Source of the DNA: Aminobacter aminovorans | GTDB lineage: Bacteria; Pseudomonadota; Alphaproteobacteria; Rhizobiales; Rhizobiaceae | Direction: 5' to 3' | Assembly: GCF_900445235.1 (NCBI RefSeq) | Contig: NZ_UFSM01000001.1 | Span: 614,501-678,500 of the forward strand | Length of the DNA stretch: 64,000 nt | Shown here: piece after piece, positions 20,358 through 30,002 of the stretch | Layout: each line of letters begins with the position of its first letter | Numbering within the stretch: position 1 is the stretch's first letter | The notes under the pieces: generated by a model | Database searches by the model: none | Told to the model about the DNA's origin: nothing | What the model saw: the letters and a program-made list of their open reading frames with translations, nothing else | Made by a program: the position numbers and the translations under genes

Positions 20358-21059
20358 ATGACCAACAAAGTAGCGATGATCGTCGGCGGCGGCAGCGGCA
20401 TGGGTGCTGCGGCGGCGCGCAAGCTGGCAGCCGACGGCTATGCCGTCGCCATCCTGTCCTCATCGGGCAAGGGCGAGGCGCTGGCCAAGGACCTCGGCGG
20501 GCTCGGTTTCACCGGCTCGAACCAGTCGAACGACGACCTGAAGCGCTTCGTCGAGCTGACGATGGAAAAATGGGGCCGCATCGACGTGCTTGTCAACGGC
20601 GCAGGCCACGGCCCGCGGGCGCCGCTGCTGGAGATCACCGACGAGCAGTGGCACACCGGCATCGACGTCTATTTCATGAATGTCGTGCGCGCGACGCGCC
20701 TCGTTGCGCCTGTCATGGTTGCCCAGAAGGGCGGCGCCATCGTCAACATCTCGACCGCCTGGGTCGGCGAACCGGCGGCGATGTTCCCGACGTCGGCCGT
20801 GGCCCGCGCCGGTCTTGCAGCCTACACCAAGCTCTTCGCCGACCAGTATGCCCCGCACAATGTCCGCATGAACAACGTGCTGCCGGGCTGGATCGACAGC
20901 CTGCCGCAGACCGACGAGCGTCGCGACGGCGTGCCGATGCAGCGCTACGGCACCTCCCAGGAGATCGCCGCGACGATTGCCTTCCTTGCCTCGGAGGGCG
21001 CCGCCTACATCACCGGCCAGAGCCTGAAGGTCGATGGCGGCCTGATGCGCGGCGTCTGA
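20358..21059 (+). CDS. SDR-fold protein lacking the YxxxK catalytic pair
   Basis: A 233-aa Rossmann-fold protein of the short-chain dehydrogenase/reductase superfamily. Nucleotide-binding GGGSGMG at residues 10-16 and the NGAG motif near 80 are kept, as is Ser132. The active-site Y-x3-K is replaced: ungapped alignment through the following helix (AYTK..., YAPHNVRMN) puts Ser146 and Arg150 at those positions. The gene is 28 bases after aroA and 19 before cmk, so it is probably co-transcribed with them. It may use another mechanism or be non-catalytic; no substrate is assigned. Confidence 0.88.
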   Translation: MTNKVAMIVGGGSGMGAAAARKLAADGYAVAILSSSGKGEALAKDLGGLGFTGSNQSNDDLKRFVELTMEKWGRIDVLVNGAGHGPRAPLLEITDEQWHTGIDVYFMNVVRATRLVAPVMVAQKGGAIVNISTAWVGEPAAMFPTSAVARAGLAAYTKLFADQYAPHNVRMNNVLPGWIDSLPQTDERRDGVPMQRYGTSQEIAATIAFLASEGAAYITGQSLKVDGGLMRGV

Positions 21060-21078
21060 CCAGGGATCTCGCCAGGAC

Positions 21079-21717
21079 ATGCCTGCTTCGATCACCATCG
21101 CCATCGACGGCCCGGCTGGCGCCGGCAAGGGCACGCTCGCCCGCCGGCTCGCCGACTACTACCACCTGGCGCTGCTCGACACCGGGCTGACCTATCGCGC
21201 CGTCGCCCACATGCTGATCGAAAAGGGCTGGCCGCTCGACGACGTGGCGCATGCCATCGAGGCGGCTAAGCTCGTCGATCTCGGCCATCTCGACCGAAAG
21301 CTGCTGTCGGCGCATGCGGTCGGCGAGGCGGCATCAAAGGTCGCCGTCATCCCCGAGGTGCGCAAGATCCTGGTCGACAAGCAGCGTGCATTCGCCAAGG
21401 CGCCGCAAGGTGCGGTGCTCGACGGCCGCGACATCGGCACGGTCGTCTGCCCGGATGCCGACGTGAAGCTCTATGTCACGGCGAGTGCCGAGGTCCGCGC
21501 CCAGCGCCGGCTGGCCGAGATCGAGGCCAATGGCGGCAGCGCCGATTTCACCGGGATTCTCGCTGATATCGTCCGCCGTGACGAGCGCGACACCGGCCGC
21601 GCCGACTCCCCGCTCAGGCCCGCCGACGACGCGCACTTGCTCGATACGTCAGAAATGGATATAGAAGCCGCGTTTTCCGCAGCCAGGGATATCGTTGATC
21701 GGGCCCTTGGCAGTTGA
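21079..21717 (+). CDS. cmk: Cytidylate kinase
   Basis: A 212-aa NMP kinase that phosphorylates CMP and dCMP. The P-loop GPAGAGKG is at residues 11-18, the [10 protein letters not shown] motif follows, and the [12 protein letters not shown] segment and the Arg-rich lid ([14 protein letters not shown]) are in place. The length matches short proteobacterial Cmk proteins. The order aroA, SDR, cmk, rpsA keeps the aroA-cmk-rpsA linkage seen widely in proteobacteria. Confidence 0.97.
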   Translation: MPASITIAIDGPAGAGKGTLARRLADYYHLALLDTGLTYRAVAHMLIEKGWPLDDVAHAIEAAKLVDLGHLDRKLLSAHAVGEAASKVAVIPEVRKILVDKQRAFAKAPQGAVLDGRDIGTVVCPDADVKLYVTASAEVRAQRRLAEIEANGGSADFTGILADIVRRDERDTGRADSPLRPADDAHLLDTSEMDIEAAFSAARDIVDRALGS

Positions 21718-21888
21718 AGGCACGGTTGAAGCCTCAGGGCTTCGCCACTTAACCGACCTGTCCGCATTCTTCTTGCGCCGATTTGCCGCTTTGGGCGGCC
21801 AAGGGCTTATTGCCCGGGATGTTGGCAGGCCAACGCAACGCTAACCCACGGCGCCGCTCCCGCAAGCCGGGACGCACCAGGAGATCCA

Positions 21889-23586
21889 ATGTCACAAGCT
21901 AATCCATCCCGCGACGATTTCGCGAGCCTGCTCGAAGAGTCCTTCTCGGACGGTCATTCGGGCGAAGGCCAGGTCGTCAAGGGTATCGTCACGGCCATCG
22001 AAAAAGACATGGCCATCATCGACGTCGGCCTGAAGGTCGAAGGTCGCGTGCCGCTGAAGGAATTCGGCGCCAAGGCCAAGGACGGCCAGCTGAAGGTCGG
22101 CGACACCGTCGAGGTCTATGTCGAGCGCATCGAAAACGCGCTTGGCGAAGCCATGCTGTCGCGCGACAAGGCTCGCCGCGAAGAGAGCTGGGTCAAGCTC
22201 GAAGAGAAGTTCACTAAGGGTGAGCGCGTCGAGGGCGTTATCTTCAACCAGGTCAAGGGCGGCTTCACCGTCGATCTCGACGGCGCCGTTGCCTTCCTGC
22301 CGCGTTCGCAGGTCGACATCCGTCCGATCCGCGACGTCACCCCGCTCATGCACAACCCGCAGCCCTTCGAGATCCTCAAGATGGATCGCCGTCGTGGCAA
22401 CATCGTCGTGTCGCGCCGTACCGTTCTCGAAGAGAGCCGTGCAGAGCAGCGCTCCGAGATCGTCCAGAACCTCGAAGAGGGCCAGGTTGTCGAAGGCGTG
22501 GTCAAGAACATCACCGACTACGGTGCGTTCGTTGACCTCGGCGGCATCGACGGCCTGCTGCACGTCACCGACATGGCATGGCGCCGTGTCAACCATCCGA
22601 CCGAAATCCTCAACATCGGTCAGACGGTCAAGGTGCAGATCATCCGCATCAACCAGGAAACCCACCGCATCTCGCTCGGCATGAAGCAGCTCGAGTCGGA
22701 TCCGTGGTCGGACATCGGCACCAAGTTCCCGATCGGCAAGAAGATCACCGGCACCGTCACGAACATCACCGACTACGGTGCGTTCGTCGAGCTCGAGCCG
22801 GGCATCGAAGGCCTCATCCACGTTTCGGAAATGTCGTGGACCAAGAAGAACGTGCACCCCGGCAAGATCCTGTCGACCACCCAGCAGGTCGACGTGGTCG
22901 TGCTCGAAGTGGATCCGGCCAAGCGCCGCATCTCGCTCGGCCTCAAGCAGACGCTCGAGAATCCGTGGGAAGCTTTCGCACGTAACCACCCGGTCGGCAC
23001 CGAAGTCGAAGGTGAAGTCAAGAACAAGACCGAATTCGGCCTGTTCATCGGTCTCGATGGCGACGTCGACGGCATGGTGCACCTGTCCGACCTCGACTGG
23101 AACCGTCCGGGCGAGCAGGTCATCGAAGAGTACAACCGTGGCGACATGGTCAAGGCTCAGGTTCTCGACGTCGACATCGAGAAGGAACGCATCTCGCTCG
23201 GCATCAAGCAGCTCGGCAAGGATGCGGTCGGCGAAGCTTCGACCTCGGGCGAACTGCGCAAGAACGCCGTCGTTACCTGCGAAGTCACCGGCATCAAGGA
23301 TGGTGGCCTCGAAGTCCGTCTCGTCGAGAGCGGCATCGAGACCTTCATCAAGCGTTCGGATCTGTCGCGTGACCGTGACGAGCAGCGCCCCGAGCGCTTC
23401 GTCGTCGGCCAGAAGGTAGACGCCCGCATCATCGCCTTCGACAAGAAGACCCGCAAGCTGCAGGTCTCGATCAAGGCGCTGGAAATCGCTGAAGAGAAGG
23501 AAGCAGTCGCTCAGTACGGCTCGACCGACTCCGGCGCTTCGCTCGGCGACATCCTGGGCGCAGCCCTGAAGAACCGCAACAACTGA
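21889..23586 (+). CDS. rpsA: 30S ribosomal protein S1
   Basis: A 565-aa protein built from six S1 (OB-fold) RNA-binding domains. Repeats three and four carry near-identical ITDYGAFV(D/E)L segments, and fully formed domains run to about residue 530, followed by a short tail ending LGDILGAALKNRNN. It starts at ATG 21889 behind AGGAGATCCA. It binds mRNA leaders on the 30S subunit. Codon choice is visibly biased toward a few codons, as expected for a highly expressed gene. A strong terminator follows. Confidence 0.98.
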   Translation: MSQANPSRDDFASLLEESFSDGHSGEGQVVKGIVTAIEKDMAIIDVGLKVEGRVPLKEFGAKAKDGQLKVGDTVEVYVERIENALGEAMLSRDKARREESWVKLEEKFTKGERVEGVIFNQVKGGFTVDLDGAVAFLPRSQVDIRPIRDVTPLMHNPQPFEILKMDRRRGNIVVSRRTVLEESRAEQRSEIVQNLEEGQVVEGVVKNITDYGAFVDLGGIDGLLHVTDMAWRRVNHPTEILNIGQTVKVQIIRINQETHRISLGMKQLESDPWSDIGTKFPIGKKITGTVTNITDYGAFVELEPGIEGLIHVSEMSWTKKNVHPGKILSTTQQVDVVVLEVDPAKRRISLGLKQTLENPWEAFARNHPVGTEVEGEVKNKTEFGLFIGLDGDVDGMVHLSDLDWNRPGEQVIEEYNRGDMVKAQVLDVDIEKERISLGIKQLGKDAVGEASTSGELRKNAVVTCEVTGIKDGGLEVRLVESGIETFIKRSDLSRDRDEQRPERFVVGQKVDARIIAFDKKTRKLQVSIKALEIAEEKEAVAQYGSTDSGASLGDILGAALKNRNN

Positions 23587-23616
23587 GCCAACAGCTCACT
23601 GTCGTGAATTGAAAGA

Positions 23617-23646
23617 CCCCGCCGGATCGCTCCGGCGGGGTTTTCC
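23617..23646 (+). terminator. Rho-independent terminator of rpsA
   Basis: A perfect 10-bp GC-rich stem (CCCCGCCGGA / TCCGGCGGGG) with a 4-base loop, followed by TTTTCC, 30 bases after the rpsA stop. Confidence 0.93.
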
Positions 23647-23805
23647 TTTGTCGAGTTGTCCTCGCCGGCCCGAAGTGATGCCGGAATGCTTCACGGCTCA
23701 TCCGAATGCTTCCCGACCGGGCATGATGGGCTTGTCCAAGGTTGCCGCGACAGGGAATTGCTGCTCATTAATCCAGGACTTGCTGCCCGCGTTCAGAGCC
23801 TGCCC

Positions 23806-24948
23806 ATGCCCAGTTTGCGTTTTCTGACCGTCTTTTTCGTGTTGCTGGTCCTGTCAGGCTGCGGCGGCCGGGCCGTGCTTGGCCTCAATGACGGCAAGCA
23901 AGGTGAATCCGCGTCCGTGGTGCAGATCTACGTCTCGACCATGCGTGCCCGGTCGAACGACCTGTCGCTGCCCTATTCGGCGGAACGCGCCAAGCATCTC
24001 AACTTCGCCAAGTTCGAAATCGGCATCCCCAGGACGCATATCGCCGGCGAGGTCGAAAGCACGAGCCGCACGCCGAGCCCGGAACGCAACTTCATCGCCC
24101 GCACCTTCCAGCCCTATGACGACAAGGCGCAGTTCGTCGCAGCCCTCGATGTCGACCTGATGCGGCGCCCCGAGGCCGAGCGTGAGATCTTCATCTTCGT
24201 GCACGGCTACAACAACAACTTCGCCGACAGCATCTTCCGCAACGCCCAGATCGTCCACGACTACAAGGTCAAGGCGGTCGCCCTGCATTACGCCTGGCCG
24301 TCGGCCGGCTCGCTGCCACTTTACGTCTATGACCGCGACAGCGCCGCCTACAGCCGCGACGGCCTTGCCGACACCATCGAGATCGCCGCGCGCACCAAGG
24401 CCAAGCGCATCGTGCTCGTCGGCCACTCGATGGGCAGCTATGTGGTGATGGAGGCGCTGCGCAGCCTGTCGCTGAGCGGCCGCGACAGATACATCAGCCG
24501 CATCAGCGGCCTCGTGCTTGCAGCACCCGACATCGATATCGACGTATTCCAGAGCCAGCTGCGCGACATCGACAAGCTGCCGAACCCGTTCATGATCCTG
24601 GTATCGACGCGCGACAAAGCGCTCAACCTGTCGGGTGGGCTGACCGGCGGCCATCCGCGCGTCGGCTCCGGTGCCGACGTCGCCGCCCTTCAGGCCGAAA
24701 ACATCACCGTGCTCGACACATCCAATCTCGACGGCGGCAGCCATGGCGTCTTCGCCAGCTCGCCGACGCTGATGGCCTTGACCACCCAAGGCGGGTTGAT
24801 GAACGACGTCACCGAAAGGGGCGAGGGCGCGCCGGCCGAAACGATCCTCGCCGACGGCGGCCAGGTCATCAAGGGCGCGGCCTCGCTGGTCATCTACCTG
24901 CCGGCCAAGCTGCTTGGCGTACCCAATGGCGGCCTGCTGACGCAGTAG
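23806..24948 (+). CDS. Alpha/beta-hydrolase lipoprotein (DUF900 family)
   Basis: A 380-aa protein starting at ATG 23806 with a lipoprotein signal (FFVLLVLSGC, lipid-modified Cys near residue 18). The body is a DUF900-type alpha/beta hydrolase: FIFVHGYNNNF for the oxyanion region and the nucleophile elbow GHSMGS. It should be anchored in the envelope. Such proteins are esterase- or lipase-like, but no substrate is established. The upstream 159 bases after the rpsA terminator hold no gene. It converges on the SDR gene at 25008. Confidence 0.88.
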   Translation: MPSLRFLTVFFVLLVLSGCGGRAVLGLNDGKQGESASVVQIYVSTMRARSNDLSLPYSAERAKHLNFAKFEIGIPRTHIAGEVESTSRTPSPERNFIARTFQPYDDKAQFVAALDVDLMRRPEAEREIFIFVHGYNNNFADSIFRNAQIVHDYKVKAVALHYAWPSAGSLPLYVYDRDSAAYSRDGLADTIEIAARTKAKRIVLVGHSMGSYVVMEALRSLSLSGRDRYISRISGLVLAAPDIDIDVFQSQLRDIDKLPNPFMILVSTRDKALNLSGGLTGGHPRVGSGADVAALQAENITVLDTSNLDGGSHGVFASSPTLMALTTQGGLMNDVTERGEGAPAETILADGGQVIKGAASLVIYLPAKLLGVPNGGLLTQ

Positions 24949-25007
24949 GCGCGGGGGATCGGCCAACGGCGACCCCGGTCACTGCCTGAATGCTCGGGTG
25001 CTTGCCC

Positions 25008-25715
25008 TCACGCGCGTCCGTAGATCTCAGCCACAGTGCCGCTGGTGACCAGATTGGCCGGCGAGGCAAGCTGCGCGATCGAAGCGGCTGCCGCTTCCAG
25101 GCTGACCCATTTCGAAAAATCCGCCTTGGGCATGTCGTTGCGGTTGGTCTTGGTGTCGAGCGTCGACGGCGCCACCGCGTTGACCAGGATGTCGGCACCC
25201 TTCAGCTCTTCCGCCAGCGCCACGGTCAAGGCCGCAACCGCTGCCTTGCTTGCCGCATAGGCGACCATGCCGCCGCCTTTGCGCGGCTCGATGCCGGCGC
25301 GGGCCGAGACGTTGACGATGCGGCCGCCGGCCTTGCCGGCGATCATGCCGCGCGCTGCCGCACGGGAGCACAGGAAGGCGGTCTTGGCGTTGATGTCCAT
25401 CATCTGGCCGAACTGGCCGGGATCGACCTTGTCGATCGACCCCATGTCGAAGCCGCCGGCCGAATGGATCGAGGCCCAGAGGTCGGGAATGGCATCGTAA
25501 AAGGCGTCCACGGCCTTGGCGTCGGTCAGGTCAACGCCGGTGGCGATACTCACCCGGTCTTGGCCCAAGAATTCGAACCCATCAGGCTCCGTCTTCCGGC
25601 TGATCGGCAAATGGCAGATGGCGCCCTCGGCCAGCAGATACCTGGCAACGGCCGCGCCCAGCGCACCTGTTGCGCCCGATACAACGACGTGCCGGCCCTC
25701 GAAATTGTTGGTCAT
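25008..25715 (-). CDS. SDR-family NAD(P)-dependent oxidoreductase
   Basis: A 235-aa classical SDR: cofactor loop SGATGALGAAV near residue 13, catalytic Ser in NVSARAG, and an intact YAASK. The ATG at 25715 is preceded by AGGGAG; readings that start further upstream have no support. It lies 127 bases downstream of the ThDP-enzyme gene on the same strand and may belong to that unit. Substrate unknown. Confidence 0.88.
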   Translation of the reverse strand: MTNNFEGRHVVVSGATGALGAAVARYLLAEGAICHLPISRKTEPDGFEFLGQDRVSIATGVDLTDAKAVDAFYDAIPDLWASIHSAGGFDMGSIDKVDPGQFGQMMDINAKTAFLCSRAAARGMIAGKAGGRIVNVSARAGIEPRKGGGMVAYAASKAAVAALTVALAEELKGADILVNAVAPSTLDTKTNRNDMPKADFSKWVSLEAAAASIAQLASPANLVTSGTVAEIYGRA

Positions 25716-25842
25716 GCTCGACTCCCTGGAGCGCGCGCCCGGCTGAAGCCGGACTGCCACTCCATCTCTTTGTTGCGGTTGCATCTCTGCGACGCCAGGT
25801 GATTCCACCCGGCTGCAAAATGCTCTGGCCGCGACGCGCGGC

Positions 25843-27420
25843 CTATTCGACGGTGAGTTCTATCAGACAGGGTTTTCCCGTCGAGCGTGCTTTCTTTAAT
25901 GCACCGCCGAGCGAGCTAACATCCTGCAGGCGCTGCGTCGCAAGCCCATAGGCCTGTGCGATCAGGACGAAATCCGGCGGCACCGGCGAGACGCCGACAG
26001 GCTCGACGCCGGCGTCGAGCATCGAGGTCTCGATCTCACGATAGCCGCGGTTGTTCCAGACGACAAAGATAACGGGTGCCTGCGCGTCGAGCGCCGCACC
26101 CAGCTCCGGCAAGGTGAACTGGAAACCGCCGTCGCCGCTGAGGCACACGACAGGTGCATCCGGGACGGCGAGTGCCGCGCCGATCGCCGCCGGCGGGCCG
26201 AAGCCGAGCGCGCCATAGCCCGTTGCGGCATTGAACCAGCCACCCGGCCTGTCGTGGTCATAACAGAGATTGGCGGCATAGACCGGCTGGGTCGAGTCGC
26301 CGACGATGATCGCCCCCGGCAGCGCGTCGCGGATGGTCTCGACCGCCCTCACCTGAGCCTGCATCGCTGGCCCGATCTCCGCCCACGCAGCTTCCCGCGT
26401 CGCCCTGGCCAGCGCCGCGCCTGCCGACGAGCCTCGCCCACCGACCACCGCCGCTGCCAACCGCGCGAGTGCGGCACCGGCATCCGAACGGACCGACACC
26501 GCCGCAGGCCGCCGCACCAGCTGGCCAGCGTCGATGTCGATGCGGATCAGGTTGTTCGGCAGCACCAGGCCGCCGTCGCCATACATATCGTAGTCGGTCG
26601 GCCCGAACTCGGTGCCGACAGCGATGACCAGATCGGCCTCGGCCATCAGCGCACGCACCGCCTTGAGGCTCGGGCTCGCCGGCACGTTGAGCGGATGGCG
26701 AAACAGCAGCCCGCGGCCGTTGGTGGTCGTCACCAGGGGCGCATCGAGGGCTTCGGCCAGCGCCTTGAGTTCCGCTCCCGCCCGCTTTGCGCCGCCACCA
26801 GCCAAAATCAGCGGGCGGCGGGCGGCGCGGAGCAGGCGCAACGCCTCGGCAATTGCTGCCTCGTCCGGCGTGTCAGGCGTGGCGCGCCGTGCCAATGGCT
26901 CCATGCCATCAGCTGGCAGCGGCATGACGTCGAGCGGAATCTCGATATGCACCGGGCCCGGCCGCGCCGTGGCGAGAATCTCGAAGGCCTCCGATATCGC
27001 CTCCGGCAGCTCGGCTGCCGTCGTCACCCGCCGGGACGACAGCGCCACCTTTTCCATCATGCCGCGCTGGTCGGGCAGCTCGTGCAGGAAACCCAACCCC
27101 TTGCCCAGCGAGCCAAGCGCGTTGACGCCCGAAATGACCAGCATCGGCACCGAATCGGCGCGCGCCTGCGCCATCGCTGTGATGGTGTTGGTCAGCCCCG
27201 GCCCGGTGATGACGAAGGCCACGCCCGGCCTGCCCGAGGCGCGTGCGTAGCCGTCGGCCATGAAGCCGGCACCCTGCTCGTGGCGCGGCGTGACATGGCG
27301 GATTCTGGAGCGCGCCAGCCCACGATAGAGCTCGATCGTGTGTACGCCCGGAATGCCGAACACCGTGTCGACGCCATGCGCCTCCAGCAGCCCGATGAGC
27401 GCCTCGCCGATCGTCGTCAT
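25843..27420 (-). CDS. ThDP-dependent decarboxylase, acetolactate-synthase family (possibly 5-guanidino-2-oxopentanoate decarboxylase)
   Basis: A 525-aa ThDP enzyme with the three standard domains. The catalytic Glu is E48 in RHEQGAGFMADGYA. The C-terminal ThDP site is GDGGFQFTLPELGAALD...VVWNN. It resembles AruI-type 2-ketoarginine decarboxylases (FGIPGVHTIELYRGL, GFLHELPDQRGMM) more than true acetolactate synthases, and no small subunit follows. Its ATG overlaps the TetR stop by four bases (ATGA), so the two are coupled. The adjacent amino-acid importer fits a role in amino-acid catabolism. Substrate assignment is tentative. Confidence 0.82.
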   Translation of the reverse strand: MTTIGEALIGLLEAHGVDTVFGIPGVHTIELYRGLARSRIRHVTPRHEQGAGFMADGYARASGRPGVAFVITGPGLTNTITAMAQARADSVPMLVISGVNALGSLGKGLGFLHELPDQRGMMEKVALSSRRVTTAAELPEAISEAFEILATARPGPVHIEIPLDVMPLPADGMEPLARRATPDTPDEAAIAEALRLLRAARRPLILAGGGAKRAGAELKALAEALDAPLVTTTNGRGLLFRHPLNVPASPSLKAVRALMAEADLVIAVGTEFGPTDYDMYGDGGLVLPNNLIRIDIDAGQLVRRPAAVSVRSDAGAALARLAAAVVGGRGSSAGAALARATREAAWAEIGPAMQAQVRAVETIRDALPGAIIVGDSTQPVYAANLCYDHDRPGGWFNAATGYGALGFGPPAAIGAALAVPDAPVVCLSGDGGFQFTLPELGAALDAQAPVIFVVWNNRGYREIETSMLDAGVEPVGVSPVPPDFVLIAQAYGLATQRLQDVSSLGGALKKARSTGKPCLIELTVE

Positions 27421-28064
27421 GCCATTTCTCCCTGCCGCAAGCTCAATCCCAATATCGCCTCGACCGCGCCGATACCGATCTCTGCCAGTTCGCCATTGGC
27501 GAACATGTCGCCGGCGAGGCAGCCTTCGACCCACAGCCCGTCGATGATCGCATTGATGGCGATGGCGTGGCGGCGCAACTCGCCTTTGCTCGCCTGCCGG
27601 CCGTCGTCGGCCAGCACCGCGGCGACGAGCGTCTCGACCTCGTCGCGGAAACCGAGATATCCGGCCCTGTGGGCCACGCCCAATGCCGGGTCGGAGCCGG
27701 CCCGGCCGATGAAGCTCGCCCAAAGTGAGAATGTCCTGACATCGATAACCGGCGGCACGAGGCTGGCGCCGACGAAGGCGGCAAGCCTCAACCTCGGCTC
27801 CTGCTCGACGGTCGAGAGTGCGGTCTTGGCGAGTTGGGTCATGCGCCCCATGATCGTTGCATAGGCCGCCTGCAGCAGGTCTTCCTTACCCGGAAAATAG
27901 TGTCGGATCAGGCCCGCGGTGACACCCGCGCGTAGCGCAATCGCCCTGACGGTTGCACCTTGAAGCCCGTTTTCGGCGACGCAATCCAGCGTCGCCTCGA
28001 TCAGGTCCTGCCGCCGGCGCTCCTCGCCTTCGCGGCGGAATTTTCTCCGCGCAGCGACTGCCAT
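27417..28064 (-). CDS. TetR-family regulator, BetI-like
   Basis: A 215-aa regulator with an N-terminal TetR HTH (TVRAIALRAGVTAGLIRHYFPGKEDLL) and a BetI-like C-terminal ligand domain. The ATG at 28064 is preceded by AAGGTGAG. It is translationally coupled to the ThDP decarboxylase and divergent from the amino-acid ABC operon, with a clear dyad between, so it probably represses both units. The ligand is unknown; despite the resemblance, no bet genes are nearby. Confidence 0.88.
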   Translation of the reverse strand: MAVAARRKFRREGEERRRQDLIEATLDCVAENGLQGATVRAIALRAGVTAGLIRHYFPGKEDLLQAAYATIMGRMTQLAKTALSTVEQEPRLRLAAFVGASLVPPVIDVRTFSLWASFIGRAGSDPALGVAHRAGYLGFRDEVETLVAAVLADDGRQASKGELRRHAIAINAIIDGLWVEGCLAGDMFANGELAEIGIGAVEAILGLSLRQGEMA

Positions 28065-28120
28065 GCTCACCTTCGCATCCTGAGAAAAACCGCCAGCGTC
28101 GGCTCTCCGCATTATTTATA

Positions 28121-28145
28121 CACTTGCATAACAACGTCGCAAGTG
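28121..28145. promoter_or_regulatory. Candidate TetR operator between divergent units
   Basis: CACTTGC-N11-GCAAGTG, a perfect 7-bp dyad, 57 bases upstream of the tetR start and 153 upstream of the ABC ATPase gene, beside an AT-rich TTATTTATA that could be a -10 region. Site size and placement are typical for TetR-family autoregulation. No experimental support. Confidence 0.5.
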
Positions 28146-28297
28146 CCGTAATGGGCGCATAAGAAGCGGGAAATGGTGCCGTTGACGCCGCAAGGCAGAA
28201 GGGTCCATCCTCACCGCCCAGGGGAACATCGCGACGCGACCATGAGCAGCCGATTGCCAGCTGACGGGACAACGTTCACACGCCGGGGCCATCGCTG

Positions 28298-29110
28298 ATG
28301 GTTGCGGTCGACGCAGCCCGGCCCCTTGCCCCGAGCAACGGCCTCGCCGCCGAAGCCATCCATGTCGAGAACCTGCACAAGAAGTTCGGCCAGCTGCATG
28401 TGCTGAAGGGCGTGTCGCTGTCGGCGCGCGACGGCGAGGTGGTGGCGATCATCGGCGGCTCGGGCTCCGGCAAATCGACGCTCCTGCGCTGCATCAACTG
28501 CCTGGAGAACCCGACAAGTGGCATCATCCGGGTCAATGGCGAAGAGATCCGCCTCAAGCCCAACGGCTTCGGCGACAGCATTCCCGCCGACCGCCGCCAG
28601 ATCGAGCGCATCCGCTCGCGCCTCGGCATGGTGTTCCAGAGCTTCAATCTGTGGAGCCACATGACACTGCTGGAAAACGTCATCGAGGTGCCGGTGCATG
28701 TGCTGGGCATCAAGCGTGTGAACGCCATCGTCGAGGCCGAGAAACTGCTCGCCCGCGTCGGCCTTGCCGAGAAACGCGACGTCTACCCTGCCTATCTTTC
28801 CGGAGGCCAGCAACAGCGCGCGGCGATTGCGCGCGCGCTCGCCGTCCAGCCGCGCGTCATGCTGTTCGACGAGCCGACCTCGGCGCTCGATCCCGAGCTC
28901 GTCGGCGAAGTGCTCAAGGTCATCGGCGACCTCGCCCGCGAGGGCCGCACCATGGTGCTGGTGACCCACGAGATGAAGTTCGCCCGCGAGGTGGCGACTC
29001 ATGTGATCTATCTCTTCAACGGGCAGGTCGAGGAGGAAGGGCCACCCGAACAGATTTTTGGCGCGCCGAAGTCGGAACGCCTAAAGCAATTCATCCGCAG
29101 CATCGGCTAG
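28298..29110 (+). CDS. Polar amino-acid ABC transporter ATP-binding protein (HisP/GlnQ type)
   Basis: A 270-aa ATPase: Walker A GGSGSGKST at residues 53-61, signature LSGGQQQR, Walker B VMLFDEPTSALD, and the H-loop VTHEM. The N-terminal 20 residues before the core (IHVENLHKKFG) are an unusual short extension. It opens a plus-strand operon with binding protein, two permeases and a dehydrogenase. The substrate class (basic or polar amino acids and opine-like compounds) is a family inference. Confidence 0.92.
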   Translation: MVAVDAARPLAPSNGLAAEAIHVENLHKKFGQLHVLKGVSLSARDGEVVAIIGGSGSGKSTLLRCINCLENPTSGIIRVNGEEIRLKPNGFGDSIPADRRQIERIRSRLGMVFQSFNLWSHMTLLENVIEVPVHVLGIKRVNAIVEAEKLLARVGLAEKRDVYPAYLSGGQQQRAAIARALAVQPRVMLFDEPTSALDPELVGEVLKVIGDLAREGRTMVLVTHEMKFAREVATHVIYLFNGQVEEEGPPEQIFGAPKSERLKQFIRSIG

Positions 29111-29181
29111 CTCAAGCCGGAACTGCCTCGGCGGACGAAATCACGGGAACGATACAAAACAACGAAAACGGGAGAGACAGC

Positions 29182-29961
29182 ATGAAAGCATTGCTTGCAA
29201 CCGCGGCCCTGGCCCTGGTGCTTGGTCTAGGCGCCGGAAACGCCAGCGCCCAGTCGATCAAGGTCGGGATGGCGCCCGAACCCTACCCGCCTTTCGCCTC
29301 GCCCGACGCCTCCGGCAAATGGAGCGGCTGGGAAATGGACATGATCGATGCGCTCTGCACCGAGGCCAAGCTGCAGTGCGAGGTTACCATGACCGCCTGG
29401 GACGGACTGATCCCGGCGCTCAACTCCAAGAAGATCGACGCCATCATCAACTCGATGTCGATCACCGACGAGCGCAAGAAGTCGATCGACTTCTCCGACA
29501 AGTACTACAACACGCCGGCCGGCATCATCGGCTCCAAGGATGCCAAGTTCGAAGCCAACCCTGAGGGGCTGAAGGGCAAGATCATCGGCGTACAGGTGTC
29601 GACCGTGCATGAGGCCTATGCCAAAAAGCACTTCGCCGACGTGGCCTCCGAGATCAAGATCTACCAGACCCAGGACGAAGCCCAGGCCGACCTCGCCGCC
29701 GGCCGCGTCGACGCGGTGCAGGCGGACTCGCTTTCGCTGGCGACGTTCCTCGCCACCGATGCCGGCAAGGCCTGCTGCGACATGAAGGGCGACGTCGCCG
29801 AGGACGTAGAGATCCTCGGACCGGGCGTCGGCGTCGGCCTGCGCCAAGGCGACACCGAGCTGAAGGACAAGTTCAACGCCGCCATCAAGTCGCTGCGCGA
29901 CAGCGGCAAGTATGCCGAGATCGCCAAGAAATATTTCGACTTCGACATCTACGGCAAGTGA
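29182..29961 (+). CDS. Amino-acid ABC transporter substrate-binding protein (family 3)
   Basis: A 259-aa periplasmic binding protein with a signal peptide cleaved after NASA (about residue 23) and the SBP_bac_3 fold. The opening IKVGMAPEPYPPF, SGWEMDMIDALC and the later FSDKYYNTPAGI are typical of the lysine/arginine/ornithine and opine-binding group. CEVTMTAWDGLIPAL also matches that group. The start is preceded by GGGAGAGAC. Ligand specificity cannot be read out with confidence. Confidence 0.92.
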   Translation: MKALLATAALALVLGLGAGNASAQSIKVGMAPEPYPPFASPDASGKWSGWEMDMIDALCTEAKLQCEVTMTAWDGLIPALNSKKIDAIINSMSITDERKKSIDFSDKYYNTPAGIIGSKDAKFEANPEGLKGKIIGVQVSTVHEAYAKKHFADVASEIKIYQTQDEAQADLAAGRVDAVQADSLSLATFLATDAGKACCDMKGDVAEDVEILGPGVGVGLRQGDTELKDKFNAAIKSLRDSGKYAEIAKKYFDFDIYGK

Positions 29962-30002
29962 GCTCGAGTTGCCACGCCTGCTCCGGAATGAAGTAGGGAG
30001 AC

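Noticed and set aside
26254..27864. A 536-codon antisense open frame across the ThDP enzyme and TetR genes
   Set aside because: Same cause; no ribosome site, no motif, and both minus-strand genes have recognisable domains.
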